This document shows positions 43,702 through 51,233 of a DNA stretch of 64,000 nt, one piece after another (the stretch's first letter is position 1; each line of letters starts with the position of its first letter). A program made the translations under genes and the position numbers. The notes beneath the pieces are model-generated. The model searched no databases. It worked only from the letters and a program-made list of their open reading frames with translations, and was not told where the DNA came from. Origin of the DNA: Clostridium formicaceticum (GTDB lineage Bacteria > Bacillota > Clostridia > Peptostreptococcales > Natronincolaceae); contig NZ_CP017603.1 of the NCBI RefSeq assembly GCF_001854185.1, forward strand, positions 4,340,001-4,404,000, in the 5' to 3' direction.

Positions 43702-44401
43702 TCTGATAGCCTACCCCCCATACGGTTTTGATGAATTTTGGCTTTCTTGGAGGCTCCTTCATCTTCTCCCTTATCCTTCCGATATGAGCCATGACAGTAT
43801 TATTATTGTCTAAATACTTTGCTCCCCATACTTCTTCAAAAAGCTCCTCGGAAGAAACCACCTTACCTCTATTTTCACATAAATACCAAAGAATTGAAAA
43901 TTCAATAGGTGTTAGAGATAGAGGCTTTCCATAAAGGCTGCACTTATGCGTATCTTTATTAATGATCAGCCCAGAAAAATCAAATTCATTGGTATTTTGA
44001 ACAATTTTTGCTTTATTAACATCCAAAGCATTATAGTGTGTATATCTTCTTAGTTGGGCCTTTACCCTTGCCACCATTTCTAGTGGATTAAAGGGCTTTG
44101 TTATATAGTCATCTGCCCCAATGGTAAGTCCTGTAATTTTATCAATATTTTCTACTTTAGCAGTCAACATAATGACAGGATAATGATGTCTTTCCCTGAT
44201 CTTTTGACAAATAGAAAATCCATCTATATCAGGAAGCATCACATCTAAGACAGCTAAATCCAATTTCATAGAGTCGATACACTCCATTGCTTTTTTTCCT
44301 GTGTAAAATTTGTAAACATTATATCCTTCGTTTTTAAGATATAATTCTACCAAATCAGCGATTTCTTTTTCATCATCTACAACTAATATATTTGTTTCCA
44401 T
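43688..44401 (-). CDS. vanR: VanR-type OmpR-family response regulator
   Basis: A regulator of about 237 aa. The receiver domain begins ETNILVVDDEKEIADLVELY with phospho-acceptor Asp53 in AVLDVMLPD. A winged-helix DNA-binding domain follows (LTPIEFSILWYLCENRGKVV, GVGYQIEKD). The ATG at 44401 follows AGAGGTAAAG; the frame extends 18 codons upstream but without a site. It pairs with the overlapping VanS and should control the vanG-vanXY-vanT operon. Confidence 0.92.
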   Translation of the reverse strand: METNILVVDDEKEIADLVELYLKNEGYNVYKFYTGKKAMECIDSMKLDLAVLDVMLPDIDGFSICQKIRERHHYPVIMLTAKVENIDKITGLTIGADDYITKPFNPLEMVARVKAQLRRYTHYNALDVNKAKIVQNTNEFDFSGLIINKDTHKCSLYGKPLSLTPIEFSILWYLCENRGKVVSSEELFEEVWGAKYLDNNNTVMAHIGRIREKMKEPPRKPKFIKTVWGVGYQIEKD

Positions 44402-44760
44402 AACTTTACCTCTGTTTTTTTCTTTTTCCCAGTATTCTATAATATTTGCTGCCAAATATCCAGATAAATTCTTTTTGATCCATGCTCTTTATAGTTAGGT
44501 ATATTCCCCAATCTCCAAAGAGAAATACTTTGTAGAGCAAACATTTTTGCTAGGTCTATTTTTGCCTTTTTACGATCTCTAGTTTTGTTACTATAGTATT
44601 ATATTAGCCTCAGTATCAGTATTAAATAGAATATCACTCTCTGCAAATACCATTAACTGCGTGGAAACATTGTTCTCCTTTATATCTCCATGTATATCCA
44701 TTATATATGGAGGTATAAAGTAAATATTTACTTATACCTTACATGTATAGGTTTTGATTG
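44402..44760. other. intergenic region upstream of vanR, no gene
   Basis: AT-rich DNA that must contain the vanR promoter. I see no ORF, strong hairpin or repeat of the families described elsewhere. Confidence 0.4.
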
Positions 44761-44976
44761 TCAAGAATAAATCAATAAATCCTTGTAACTCAGTTTTTTG
44801 CTTATATACACTAAATCTGTTTCTGTTACAATTCCTACCAAAATACCTTCACTGTTAAGAACATGTAAGCAGTTGACATCAACAGATACCAATACTTTTA
44901 TTGCTTCATAAATACTGTTATCTTCATTAATAAAAATAACATCCTTCGTCATGATATCCTTTGCTGTTAGATTCAT
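44761..44976 (-). CDS. single-CBS-domain protein
   Basis: A 71-aa protein holding a CBS motif: TAKDIMTKDVIFINEDNSIY, then GILVGIVTETDLVY. Typical CBS proteins have two such motifs in about 140 aa, so this is half a Bateman module and may act as a dimer or be a truncated gene. GGGGGGGAG precedes the ATG at 44976, inside a run of C then nine A (plus strand) that is prone to slippage. CBS domains commonly bind adenosine nucleotides. Confidence 0.75.
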   Translation of the reverse strand: MNLTAKDIMTKDVIFINEDNSIYEAIKVLVSVDVNCLHVLNSEGILVGIVTETDLVYISKKLSYKDLLIYS

Positions 44977-45100
44977 AGTATCTCCCCCCCAAAAAAAAAG
45001 TTGCAATTTGTTTTTTATGAGAAGTTTCATATATTATATATACCACATCATTTCATATATAATCATTTAGCTCAACTATTCTAAGGATTTTATAATGATT

Positions 45101-45865
45101 TTACTTTTTCATTCCCGTATAAATAAGGATAGCATCTCTCAAAAATTCTGCTGTTCCAGGTTGTTCTTTATCGTAAAATGCTGTGAATCTTTCATCATCT
45201 ACATACATTTGTGCAACTCCTGCATGGGCTTCTTTGGTGTAGTTATTCCAATACAAACTTAACCATTGGCGATGTAAATCTGCTGCCTTCTGTGCCAGTT
45301 CACCTGCTGGATTTCCAGTTTTAAGAGCTGTATGAAGTGTTGCAATAATTTCTTCTCCTAATCTATTGGCTTCATCATACTCTTCTTTTTCCATATTTTT
45401 CAGTTTATTGTTTGACCGATCAACAACTTCATCACCGTATTTTTCACGGATTTCTTTGCCATATTTCTTTTCATTGTCATTGATTAACTTTTGTTTAAAA
45501 CCTTGAAATTTTTCTCTATTATCCATAGTAGTTCTCCCTTCTATTACCGCAATGGTTTTATTGACATTCGCAATTAACAAATCTAATTGCACTCTTTTCT
45601 CAAGCAGCTTTTCTCGATGTTCTCTCAATGCCTTTTCTCTGTCAAAAGAGGGTGTGGTTATAATATCTTTAATCTTCTCTAAGTTCATATCCAGTTCTCT
45701 GTAAAAAAGGATTTGCTGCAAGGTATCCACTTCTTTTTCACCATAAATGCGATACCCTGATGAATTGATCCTTGCCGGCTTAAGGAGCCCAATCTCATCA
45801 TAGTATCTCAATGTCCGCGTGCTGACACCTGCTATTTGAGCTAACTTCTGTACTGTATATTCCAT
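45101..45865 (-). CDS. MerR-family regulator with TipAS-like domain, copy 2
   Basis: A 254-aa paralogue of the protein at 34294-35058, differing at roughly one residue in twenty by eye (for example MEYTVQKLAQIAG, FYDKEQPG). The domain order is the same: MerR helix-turn-helix, coiled coil, TipAS. The promoter is also duplicated but with TATAGT as -10. Both copies lack an obvious adjacent resistance or efflux gene on the same strand. A gene duplicate or recombination product. Confidence 0.92.
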   Translation of the reverse strand: MEYTVQKLAQIAGVSTRTLRYYDEIGLLKPARINSSGYRIYGEKEVDTLQQILFYRELDMNLEKIKDIITTPSFDREKALREHREKLLEKRVQLDLLIANVNKTIAVIEGRTTMDNREKFQGFKQKLINDNEKKYGKEIREKYGDEVVDRSNNKLKNMEKEEYDEANRLGEEIIATLHTALKTGNPAGELAQKAADLHRQWLSLYWNNYTKEAHAGVAQMYVDDERFTAFYDKEQPGTAEFLRDAILIYTGMKK

Positions 45866-45887
45866 GTTTTCACCTCCTGATATAATA

Positions 45888-45918
45888 ACTATATACCTTT
45901 ACGTTGCGTTAATGTCAA
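45888..45918 (-). promoter_or_regulatory. MerR-type promoter with 19-bp spacer and operator, copy 2
   Basis: TTGACA at 45913-45918, 19 bp, TATAGT at 45888-45893 on the minus strand. The spacer dyad is TTAACGCAACGTAAA, changed at several bases from copy 1. Confidence 0.65.
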
Positions 45919-46049
45919 CAGGGGCATACACTATTTTTTAAAAGGATTGAATCTGCTTATAAAAGTCTAAACCTTTCTTTATTATTAGGTATAATTTATA
46001 TAACAATTTTTTACCTATAAAAAGTTATGCATAGATCATAAAATTTACC

Positions 46050-46100
46050 CTAAGATGACCGTAGAGGAATTATTGCTATGCTACGCTATAGTATAAAAAA
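46050..46100 (+). pseudogene. 3'-end remnant of trpZ
   Basis: Matches 34091-34141 at the trpZ 3' end (AGAGGAATTATTGCT is shared but for one or two bases). No upstream part of the gene is present. Confidence 0.6.
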
Positions 46101-46102
46101 TC

Positions 46103-46165
46103 ATGATCGTCACTGCCTGCACATACACTTTCTAAGTATTCGTTATTGTTTTCCCTTCTTCAAAA
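46103..46165 (-). pseudogene. 3'-end remnant of a sugar ABC ATPase gene
   Basis: Matches 56446-56508, the last codons and downstream flank of the MsmK/UgpC-type ATPase gene. Shared stretches include TTTCTAAGTATT and GTTATTGTTTTC. On the minus strand it forms the tail of a 19-codon ORF (46132-46191, ATG after AGAAG) that ends KTITNT as the intact gene does. Confidence 0.55.
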
Positions 46166-46228
46166 TCACCTCCATTATTTTTATTGGCCATTATTTCTTC
46201 TGATGTTGAAATTGTATATAATTAACAC

Positions 46229-46263
46229 AAAAAACCTGCCGTACAAAAAACGGCAGGTTTTTT
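46229..46263 (-). terminator. bidirectional intrinsic terminator
   Basis: AAAAAACCTGCCGT at 46229-46242 pairs with 46250-46263, giving a 14-bp stem with A- and T-runs at the two sides. It ends the ABC permease operon read on the minus strand. Confidence 0.85.
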
Positions 46264-46300
46264 TATATGCACCTCAAAGGAAATGTATACAGAAACTTTT

Positions 46301-48547
46301 TTACTCCATTCCTGCTTTTAGCGCTTCACTCATGGAAACTTCATTCACCTTCTTTGCACACAACAGCTTGCTTAGCTGATAGGTTAACATGATGACCACG
46401 AAGCATACAGCCACATAAAGGGGACTAATAATGGTTGGCAGCACTAAATTAATCATATTGCCAAGATAGCCGTACATTGCACCCATCGACGCCGCCATAA
46501 TAGGAATGCTGATCATAAATCCAGCCACTATAACAAAGGTAGAGCTGTTTAATATCATGGACTTGATCTCCCGACGGCGGTAGCCAAATACCTTGAAAAG
46601 CGATATGGTGTTTCTATTTTCCTCAATAATCAACGAAGTTACAAGATAGAGGATAATCAAGGCCACGATACTGGAAACAATAGTCATCAATGCTACCATG
46701 GAAATCATCTGCCCCAAAAATTCATCCATGGCATCCGATGCCTCACTTAGGGACTTGGTTCCTGAAAGCTCTTCATCAGGAATATCAAGCTTATTTATGC
46801 TAAAAAGCCCCATATAGCTATTTTCTGGAAGTCCCAGTTTTATGTTAAACTCATCTATTGGCATGAAGATAAACTGCTCGACTTTTGAGTCGGCGACAGC
46901 GTCAATATGAAAGGTGTAGGCTTTCCCATCCGCTTTGTTTATGAAGGTTACGGCGTCCCCGACCTTAATTCCTAATCGGTTAGCCAAAGGCTTTGTAATG
47001 TTAGTTTGGTTATTAGGAAGGGGATTTCCCTTGCTATCCTTCAACGTCACAATCGTCGAATCTGGCTCTATCCCAGTTATATAAAACTCAATTCCCTCAT
47101 TATTGTCGGGATAAAACTTTCCTGCATTGAAGGCCTCTGCCCCTTCTGGTGCCTCATCGTATTGTATATCCTTAAAGGCGTATTCATACTCAAACTGGTA
47201 TACGTCTGAGGCGGTGTTGAATACATGATTCATGGAGTTCATAATGGTAAAACCAAAGAGCATTAGGACAGAGGCACTGGTAACACCCAGGAAGAGAAAC
47301 ACAAGCCGCGAAATGCTTCTAAACTGCTGCCGCAGCTTGAATTTGGTGCTGAATTTAAACCTTTCCAGTTTAAAGGCCCGCTCCAGGGCGTTAACCTTGG
47401 TTTTTTGCTTGTCCCCCTTCATAAGTTCCGCTGGAGAACGCTTCAGCTCTGAACGTATTACCAGATAGCTGCTGAGGCCCAAAAATAGCGTCGGGGTCAG
47501 TATTCCAATCAAGACATTCAAAACACTCAGTTTAATGTTTATGACGGGAACATTATAATATGAAACCATAGCTATAACTATTGGCTTGATAGAGGGTAGT
47601 GCCAACAGGCTTCCGATCACTCCACCTGCAAAAGCCAGCAGTAGAGGAAGGGTCATATAATGGCGCATTAATTCACGCCTACGGTAGCCTTGGGCGTAGA
47701 GGGTCCCAATAATCACCGATTCATAGCGAATCATACGCCAGATCATGATGCCGATAATTAAGCAGCACAATAGAAACATGGCCGCCGGCAACGGTACGCT
47801 CATGGTTTTCATACCGGTTATGGAGGCCCAAACCATTCTTGCCCGTTTGTTGTTCATAATGTCAATCCAGTCGGAGACAATTATACCTTCTGCCCGTAAA
47901 CCCTCCCGTAATTCCACCGCCTGTCTATTAAAGCTCTGGGTTCTGTCATGAAACCTGACGGAATAAATACTAGCAGCATTATCTATATCCGCAAATTCCT
48001 CTCGATTTATGACCGCCACACCGAAATCATTGGGGGAATACAGTATATCGTACACGTTCTTTAGCGGATAGATATAGTGGGGCAGGGACACAAAGCCAAC
48101 CACAGCGAAGGTTTTACCTGCCGCTTCTATTTGGCTGCCTATAGGATAGCCGTTGGCTTCGGCAAAGGCAGGGTCAAGTAGAATCTCCCCCGAACCTAAA
48201 AGCCCTCGTCCCTCTATAGCAGCCGGGATGTTCAGTCTTTCTGTTTCACTGAGGAGCCGCAGGGTAAGGGTGTCGGACAGTTCAGCGTCAAAGCTCATAT
48301 ACTCCTCGATGATAGCGTCAAACTCTTTCTCTAATGCTGCCCTATCAGAAATAGCTCTATCAGTTGAAAAGGACAGATCTTCCTGCTTATGCTCCTCTGT
48401 AAAGGTTGTGACCAGGTTAGCGAGATTCTGAGAAAGCCCCGCCGCCACAATAAAGGTATAGCTTCCAAGGATAATCAGCATAAGAACGCCAATATATCTC
48501 AATAGATTTCCTTTCAACATCCGAAAAACTCTCTTGTTTAAAGCCAT
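46301..48547 (-). CDS. FtsX-like ABC transporter permease (large)
   Basis: A 748-aa membrane protein with two FtsX domains. There is a helix at 15-38, a large extracellular region to about 240, then helices at about 255-275, 300-330 and 345-370. A second extracellular segment and a last group of three helices lie near 620-735. It overlaps the ATPase gene by TGATG. Such pairs export or extract lipids, peptides or antimicrobial compounds. The TetR gene upstream is probably its regulator. Confidence 0.88.
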   Translation of the reverse strand: MALNKRVFRMLKGNLLRYIGVLMLIILGSYTFIVAAGLSQNLANLVTTFTEEHKQEDLSFSTDRAISDRAALEKEFDAIIEEYMSFDAELSDTLTLRLLSETERLNIPAAIEGRGLLGSGEILLDPAFAEANGYPIGSQIEAAGKTFAVVGFVSLPHYIYPLKNVYDILYSPNDFGVAVINREEFADIDNAASIYSVRFHDRTQSFNRQAVELREGLRAEGIIVSDWIDIMNNKRARMVWASITGMKTMSVPLPAAMFLLCCLIIGIMIWRMIRYESVIIGTLYAQGYRRRELMRHYMTLPLLLAFAGGVIGSLLALPSIKPIVIAMVSYYNVPVINIKLSVLNVLIGILTPTLFLGLSSYLVIRSELKRSPAELMKGDKQKTKVNALERAFKLERFKFSTKFKLRQQFRSISRLVFLFLGVTSASVLMLFGFTIMNSMNHVFNTASDVYQFEYEYAFKDIQYDEAPEGAEAFNAGKFYPDNNEGIEFYITGIEPDSTIVTLKDSKGNPLPNNQTNITKPLANRLGIKVGDAVTFINKADGKAYTFHIDAVADSKVEQFIFMPIDEFNIKLGLPENSYMGLFSINKLDIPDEELSGTKSLSEASDAMDEFLGQMISMVALMTIVSSIVALIILYLVTSLIIEENRNTISLFKVFGYRRREIKSMILNSSTFVIVAGFMISIPIMAASMGAMYGYLGNMINLVLPTIISPLYVAVCFVVIMLTYQLSKLLCAKKVNEVSMSEALKAGME

Positions 48548-49245
48548 CACCACTCAATCCTTTCTGCAGGAACTGTCATCTGATTAACCTCTGCTTCTAC
48601 GATTTCTCCGCTTCTAACTTTAAATACTCTGTTGGCCATAGCGGCTATTGCAGCATTGTGGGTTATCATCAAAATGGTTGTTCCGTATTTTTTGTTCACC
48701 TGCTGGAGAAGCTGTAGGATGCTTCGAGAAGTTAAAAAGTCAAGGGCCCCGGTTGGTTCGTCGCAAAGCAGCAGCTTTGGATTCTTGACAATCGCCCTGG
48801 CAATGGAGACTCTTTGTTGCTCACCACCGCTTAGTTCCCTGGGAAAGCGGTGTTTTTTATCCAGCATTCCCACTGCTTCTAAAACCTCGTCAATGTTGAG
48901 AGGTGATTTGCTGATATTGGAGACTACTTCTATGTTTTCTCCGACTGTAAGGTTGGAAACCAGGTTATAGAACTGGAAGACGAAACCAATGTCCTCACGT
49001 CTATACTCCGTCAACTGATCATCATTTAGATTATTTATCTCCACCCCATCAACAATGACCTTGCCACTGTCACCCCGATCGATTCCCCCGAGGATATTCA
49101 TCAGTGTGGATTTTCCTGAGCCGGAGGGCCCTAGAATAACACCGATTTCCCCCTTTCCTAAATTCATTCCGATGCCCTTCAAAACTTCAGTTTTAACCAC
49201 CCCAGTTGTATAGCTCTTCTTTAAACTTGAAACATCAATAAACAT
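48547..49245 (-). CDS. ABC transporter ATPase, LolD/MacB type
   Basis: A 232-aa ATPase with GPSGSGKST, LSGGEQQRVSIARAI and LLLCDEPTGALD. It is the partner of the 748-aa permease immediately downstream. The ATG follows AAGGGGGGAG. It lies 25 nt after the TetR gene in the same operon. Its GC content is higher than that of most genes in the window. Confidence 0.92.
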   Translation of the reverse strand: MFIDVSSLKKSYTTGVVKTEVLKGIGMNLGKGEIGVILGPSGSGKSTLMNILGGIDRGDSGKVIVDGVEINNLNDDQLTEYRREDIGFVFQFYNLVSNLTVGENIEVVSNISKSPLNIDEVLEAVGMLDKKHRFPRELSGGEQQRVSIARAIVKNPKLLLCDEPTGALDFLTSRSILQLLQQVNKKYGTTILMITHNAAIAAMANRVFKVRSGEIVEAEVNQMTVPAERIEW

Positions 49246-49270
49246 ATTAATCTCCCCCCTTCCATCTTGA

Positions 49271-49936
49271 TTATTTATAAAGCAGCTTGCGAAGTAACTC
49301 TAAATATTCTTCAAATTCCTTCATTAATTTCTCATAGTTAGCTTCATAGTTTTCCAAGTCATCCCCATACGCCAGTAAACTGTCTGAAAAGCCATGCATT
49401 GTCCACATAATAATGTTTTGGGCCTTGTCTTTATCAATATCATCCCTAAACATTGATTTATCAGATTTCGTTAAAATTTCCTGTAGAAGTGTTCTATTAG
49501 AATTAGGTATGTCCTTAGGCAATCCCTCAGGAAAAACCTCATTAAGAACAAAAACCGCCTTCCCTATAAATCCATACATGATTGGATACTGTAATGTCAT
49601 TTCCAGCGCAAGCTTAGATACCTCCCAAACATTTTTTAGAAAATCCCTACTGCTTAGAATTACCTTAGAATATTTGTTGTTGATAATTTCAGCAGAATAC
49701 TTCAGCAAAAATAGAAACAATCCCCTTTTTGAGCCAAAATAGTGAAAGATTAAGCCCTTAGATATACCCGCTTCTTTAACTATTTCATCCATATTTGCTA
49801 AGTGGTATCCTTTATTAAACTCCTTCAATGCTGCTGCGATAACCCGTTCACGTTTCTCTTCTTCCATTGTCATAATTTTATGGTCTTTAATTTCATATTC
49901 ACATATAAATTCAGCATCTTTTTTCTTTCGCACCAT
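49271..49936 (-). CDS. TetR-family regulator of the FtsX/ATPase operon
   Basis: A 221-aa regulator. The N terminus carries about 25 extra basic and acidic residues before the helix-turn-helix: RERVIAAALKEFNKGYHLAN, then MDEIVKEAGISKGLIFHYFG. The ligand domain resembles drug-efflux regulators. The ATG at 49936 follows TGGAGGTG. Two palindromes directly upstream (49961-49980, 50001-50020) are probably its operators, so it is likely to repress itself and the ABC genes. Confidence 0.92.
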   Translation of the reverse strand: MVRKKKDAEFICEYEIKDHKIMTMEEEKRERVIAAALKEFNKGYHLANMDEIVKEAGISKGLIFHYFGSKRGLFLFLLKYSAEIINNKYSKVILSSRDFLKNVWEVSKLALEMTLQYPIMYGFIGKAVFVLNEVFPEGLPKDIPNSNRTLLQEILTKSDKSMFRDDIDKDKAQNIIMWTMHGFSDSLLAYGDDLENYEANYEKLMKEFEEYLELLRKLLYK

Positions 49937-49960
49937 TGAAACACCTCCAGTTTTATACTG

Positions 49961-49980
49961 CATTGACTTTAAAGTCAATG
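49961..49980. promoter_or_regulatory. perfect 20-bp palindrome, TetR operator 1
   Basis: CATTGACTTTAAAGTCAATG is its own reverse complement. It lies between the promoter -10 and the TetR ribosome binding site. Confidence 0.75.
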
Positions 49981-50000
49981 GATAGTTATAGTATAGTGGT

Positions 50001-50020
50001 TATTGACTTAAAAGTCAATA
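50001..50020. promoter_or_regulatory. palindrome, TetR operator 2, overlapping the -35
   Basis: TATTGACTTAAAAGTCAATA is a near-perfect palindrome centred 40 bp from operator 1. On the minus strand its TTGACT serves as -35, followed after 17 bp by TATACT. Occupancy would block RNA polymerase. Confidence 0.75.
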
Positions 50021-50107
50021 GTACCTCAAATTTTATAAATAATTTTATATTAGTATAAGCTTACTCATCAAAAATTTATATCTAATAATTAAATACATAA
50101 GATAAAT

Positions 50108-50231
50108 AGTGAACTCGTCCAGCTAAAGCTGAACATCGAGGAATCAGATGGAGACTCTACTCCACCTGATTCAAAGCCCACTTATAGAAGCGGGGGTCTT
50201 AACCCAGTAAAGTATTTGATAATAAGATAAA
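50108..50231. repeat. 124-bp dispersed repeat R, copy 2
   Basis: Almost identical to 23558-23681, with the same two hairpins. It has GCGGGGGTC where copy 1 has GTGGGGGGC. Confidence 0.7.
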
Positions 50232-50375
50232 AAAAACGACTAAGATAAAAAATCTCAGTCGATTTATCGAGCAAACATGCTTTCAAGAATTCATTATTTA
50301 TCAATGTTCTGTCTCAATCTTCAAAATAATCTCCGTCAATTTTACTAGTCATTATTTCTCCTGATGTTGAAAAGG

Positions 50376-50453
50376 TTACTTGATTTTCGGTATCAGCAAA
50401 CCTGCAAGCACATATAAAGCACCACTTAAAACCAGAACTTTCTTTTCCCTCAT
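50376..50453 (-). CDS. possible 25-aa hydrophobic peptide
   Basis: A short ORF directly downstream of an ABC ATPase gene. It starts at an ATG 6 nt after AAGGTGG, encodes a basic start (MREKK) and one hydrophobic helix ending IPKIK. It could be a small membrane peptide, or the start of a truncated gene. No family was recognised. The rest of 50021-50554 holds repeat R and, at 50323-50365, a second micro-ORF, nothing else. Confidence 0.3.
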   Translation of the reverse strand: MREKKVLVLSGALYVLAGLLIPKIK

Positions 50454-50554
50454 ATTTTACCACCTTTCTGCGAATTTTCTTTCTAACCTTCCAGGTACCG
50501 GAATACCTCTGCTGCTTATCTCAATCAATAATAGACCCTGCTATGGAGTTTTTC

Positions 50555-51220
50555 CTAATGCATTAGCAGCAGCTTCCCATCATTGATTCCCCAGACCTCA
50601 TCTGCAATAGATGTCACCTTTCTGGAGTGAGTGACGATGATGACACATTTACCCTCATCATGGGCAAGAGAGGTTAAAATCTTTAGAACATCGGCTTCGG
50701 TATCCCGATCCAGGTTCCCTGTTGGTTCGTCGGCAATAATGACATCTGGATTGTGGCACAATGCACGGGCAATACCTACCCGCTGCTGCTCTCCACCGGA
50801 AAGCTTCAATATTTTTCGACCTGCCTTCTCCCTGTCTATCCCCACCTTTTCTAAAAGCCCATAAGCAAAGGTCTTTTTATCCTTCACCTTGCTTCCACTG
50901 ATGTTCATAGAAAGAATGATATTTTCTACTGCAGTGGCGTTCGTAAGCAAATTAAAGCTTTGAAAAATAACACCGATACTTTTAGCCCTATAATCGTCAC
51001 GGTTGAGGGCTTTCAGACTGGTACTCTCATACAATATCTCTCCCTTTACACAAACGTCAAGTCCAGAGATTAAAGATAGTAGAGTAGATTTTCCTGCACC
51101 AGATTTTCCAACAATGGTATATACTTTTCCTCTATCAAATGCTGCATTGATGTTTTTGAGGACAAATTTTTTCGTTCCTTCATATTGATAAGATATATCT
51201 TTTACTACTAAAACACTCAT
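50555..51220 (-). CDS. ABC transporter ATPase, LolD/MacB type
   Basis: A 221-aa ATPase with Walker A GKSGAGKST, LSGGEQQRVGIARAL and VIIADEPTGNLD. It lies 13 nt downstream of the FtsX-type permease gene and is its partner. AGGGAGG precedes the ATG. With the two-component system upstream it resembles cell-envelope stress or antimicrobial-peptide detoxification modules. Confidence 0.92.
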   Translation of the reverse strand: MSVLVVKDISYQYEGTKKFVLKNINAAFDRGKVYTIVGKSGAGKSTLLSLISGLDVCVKGEILYESTSLKALNRDDYRAKSIGVIFQSFNLLTNATAVENIILSMNISGSKVKDKKTFAYGLLEKVGIDREKAGRKILKLSGGEQQRVGIARALCHNPDVIIADEPTGNLDRDTEADVLKILTSLAHDEGKCVIIVTHSRKVTSIADEVWGINDGKLLLMH

Positions 51221-51233
51221 TTTAAATACCTCC

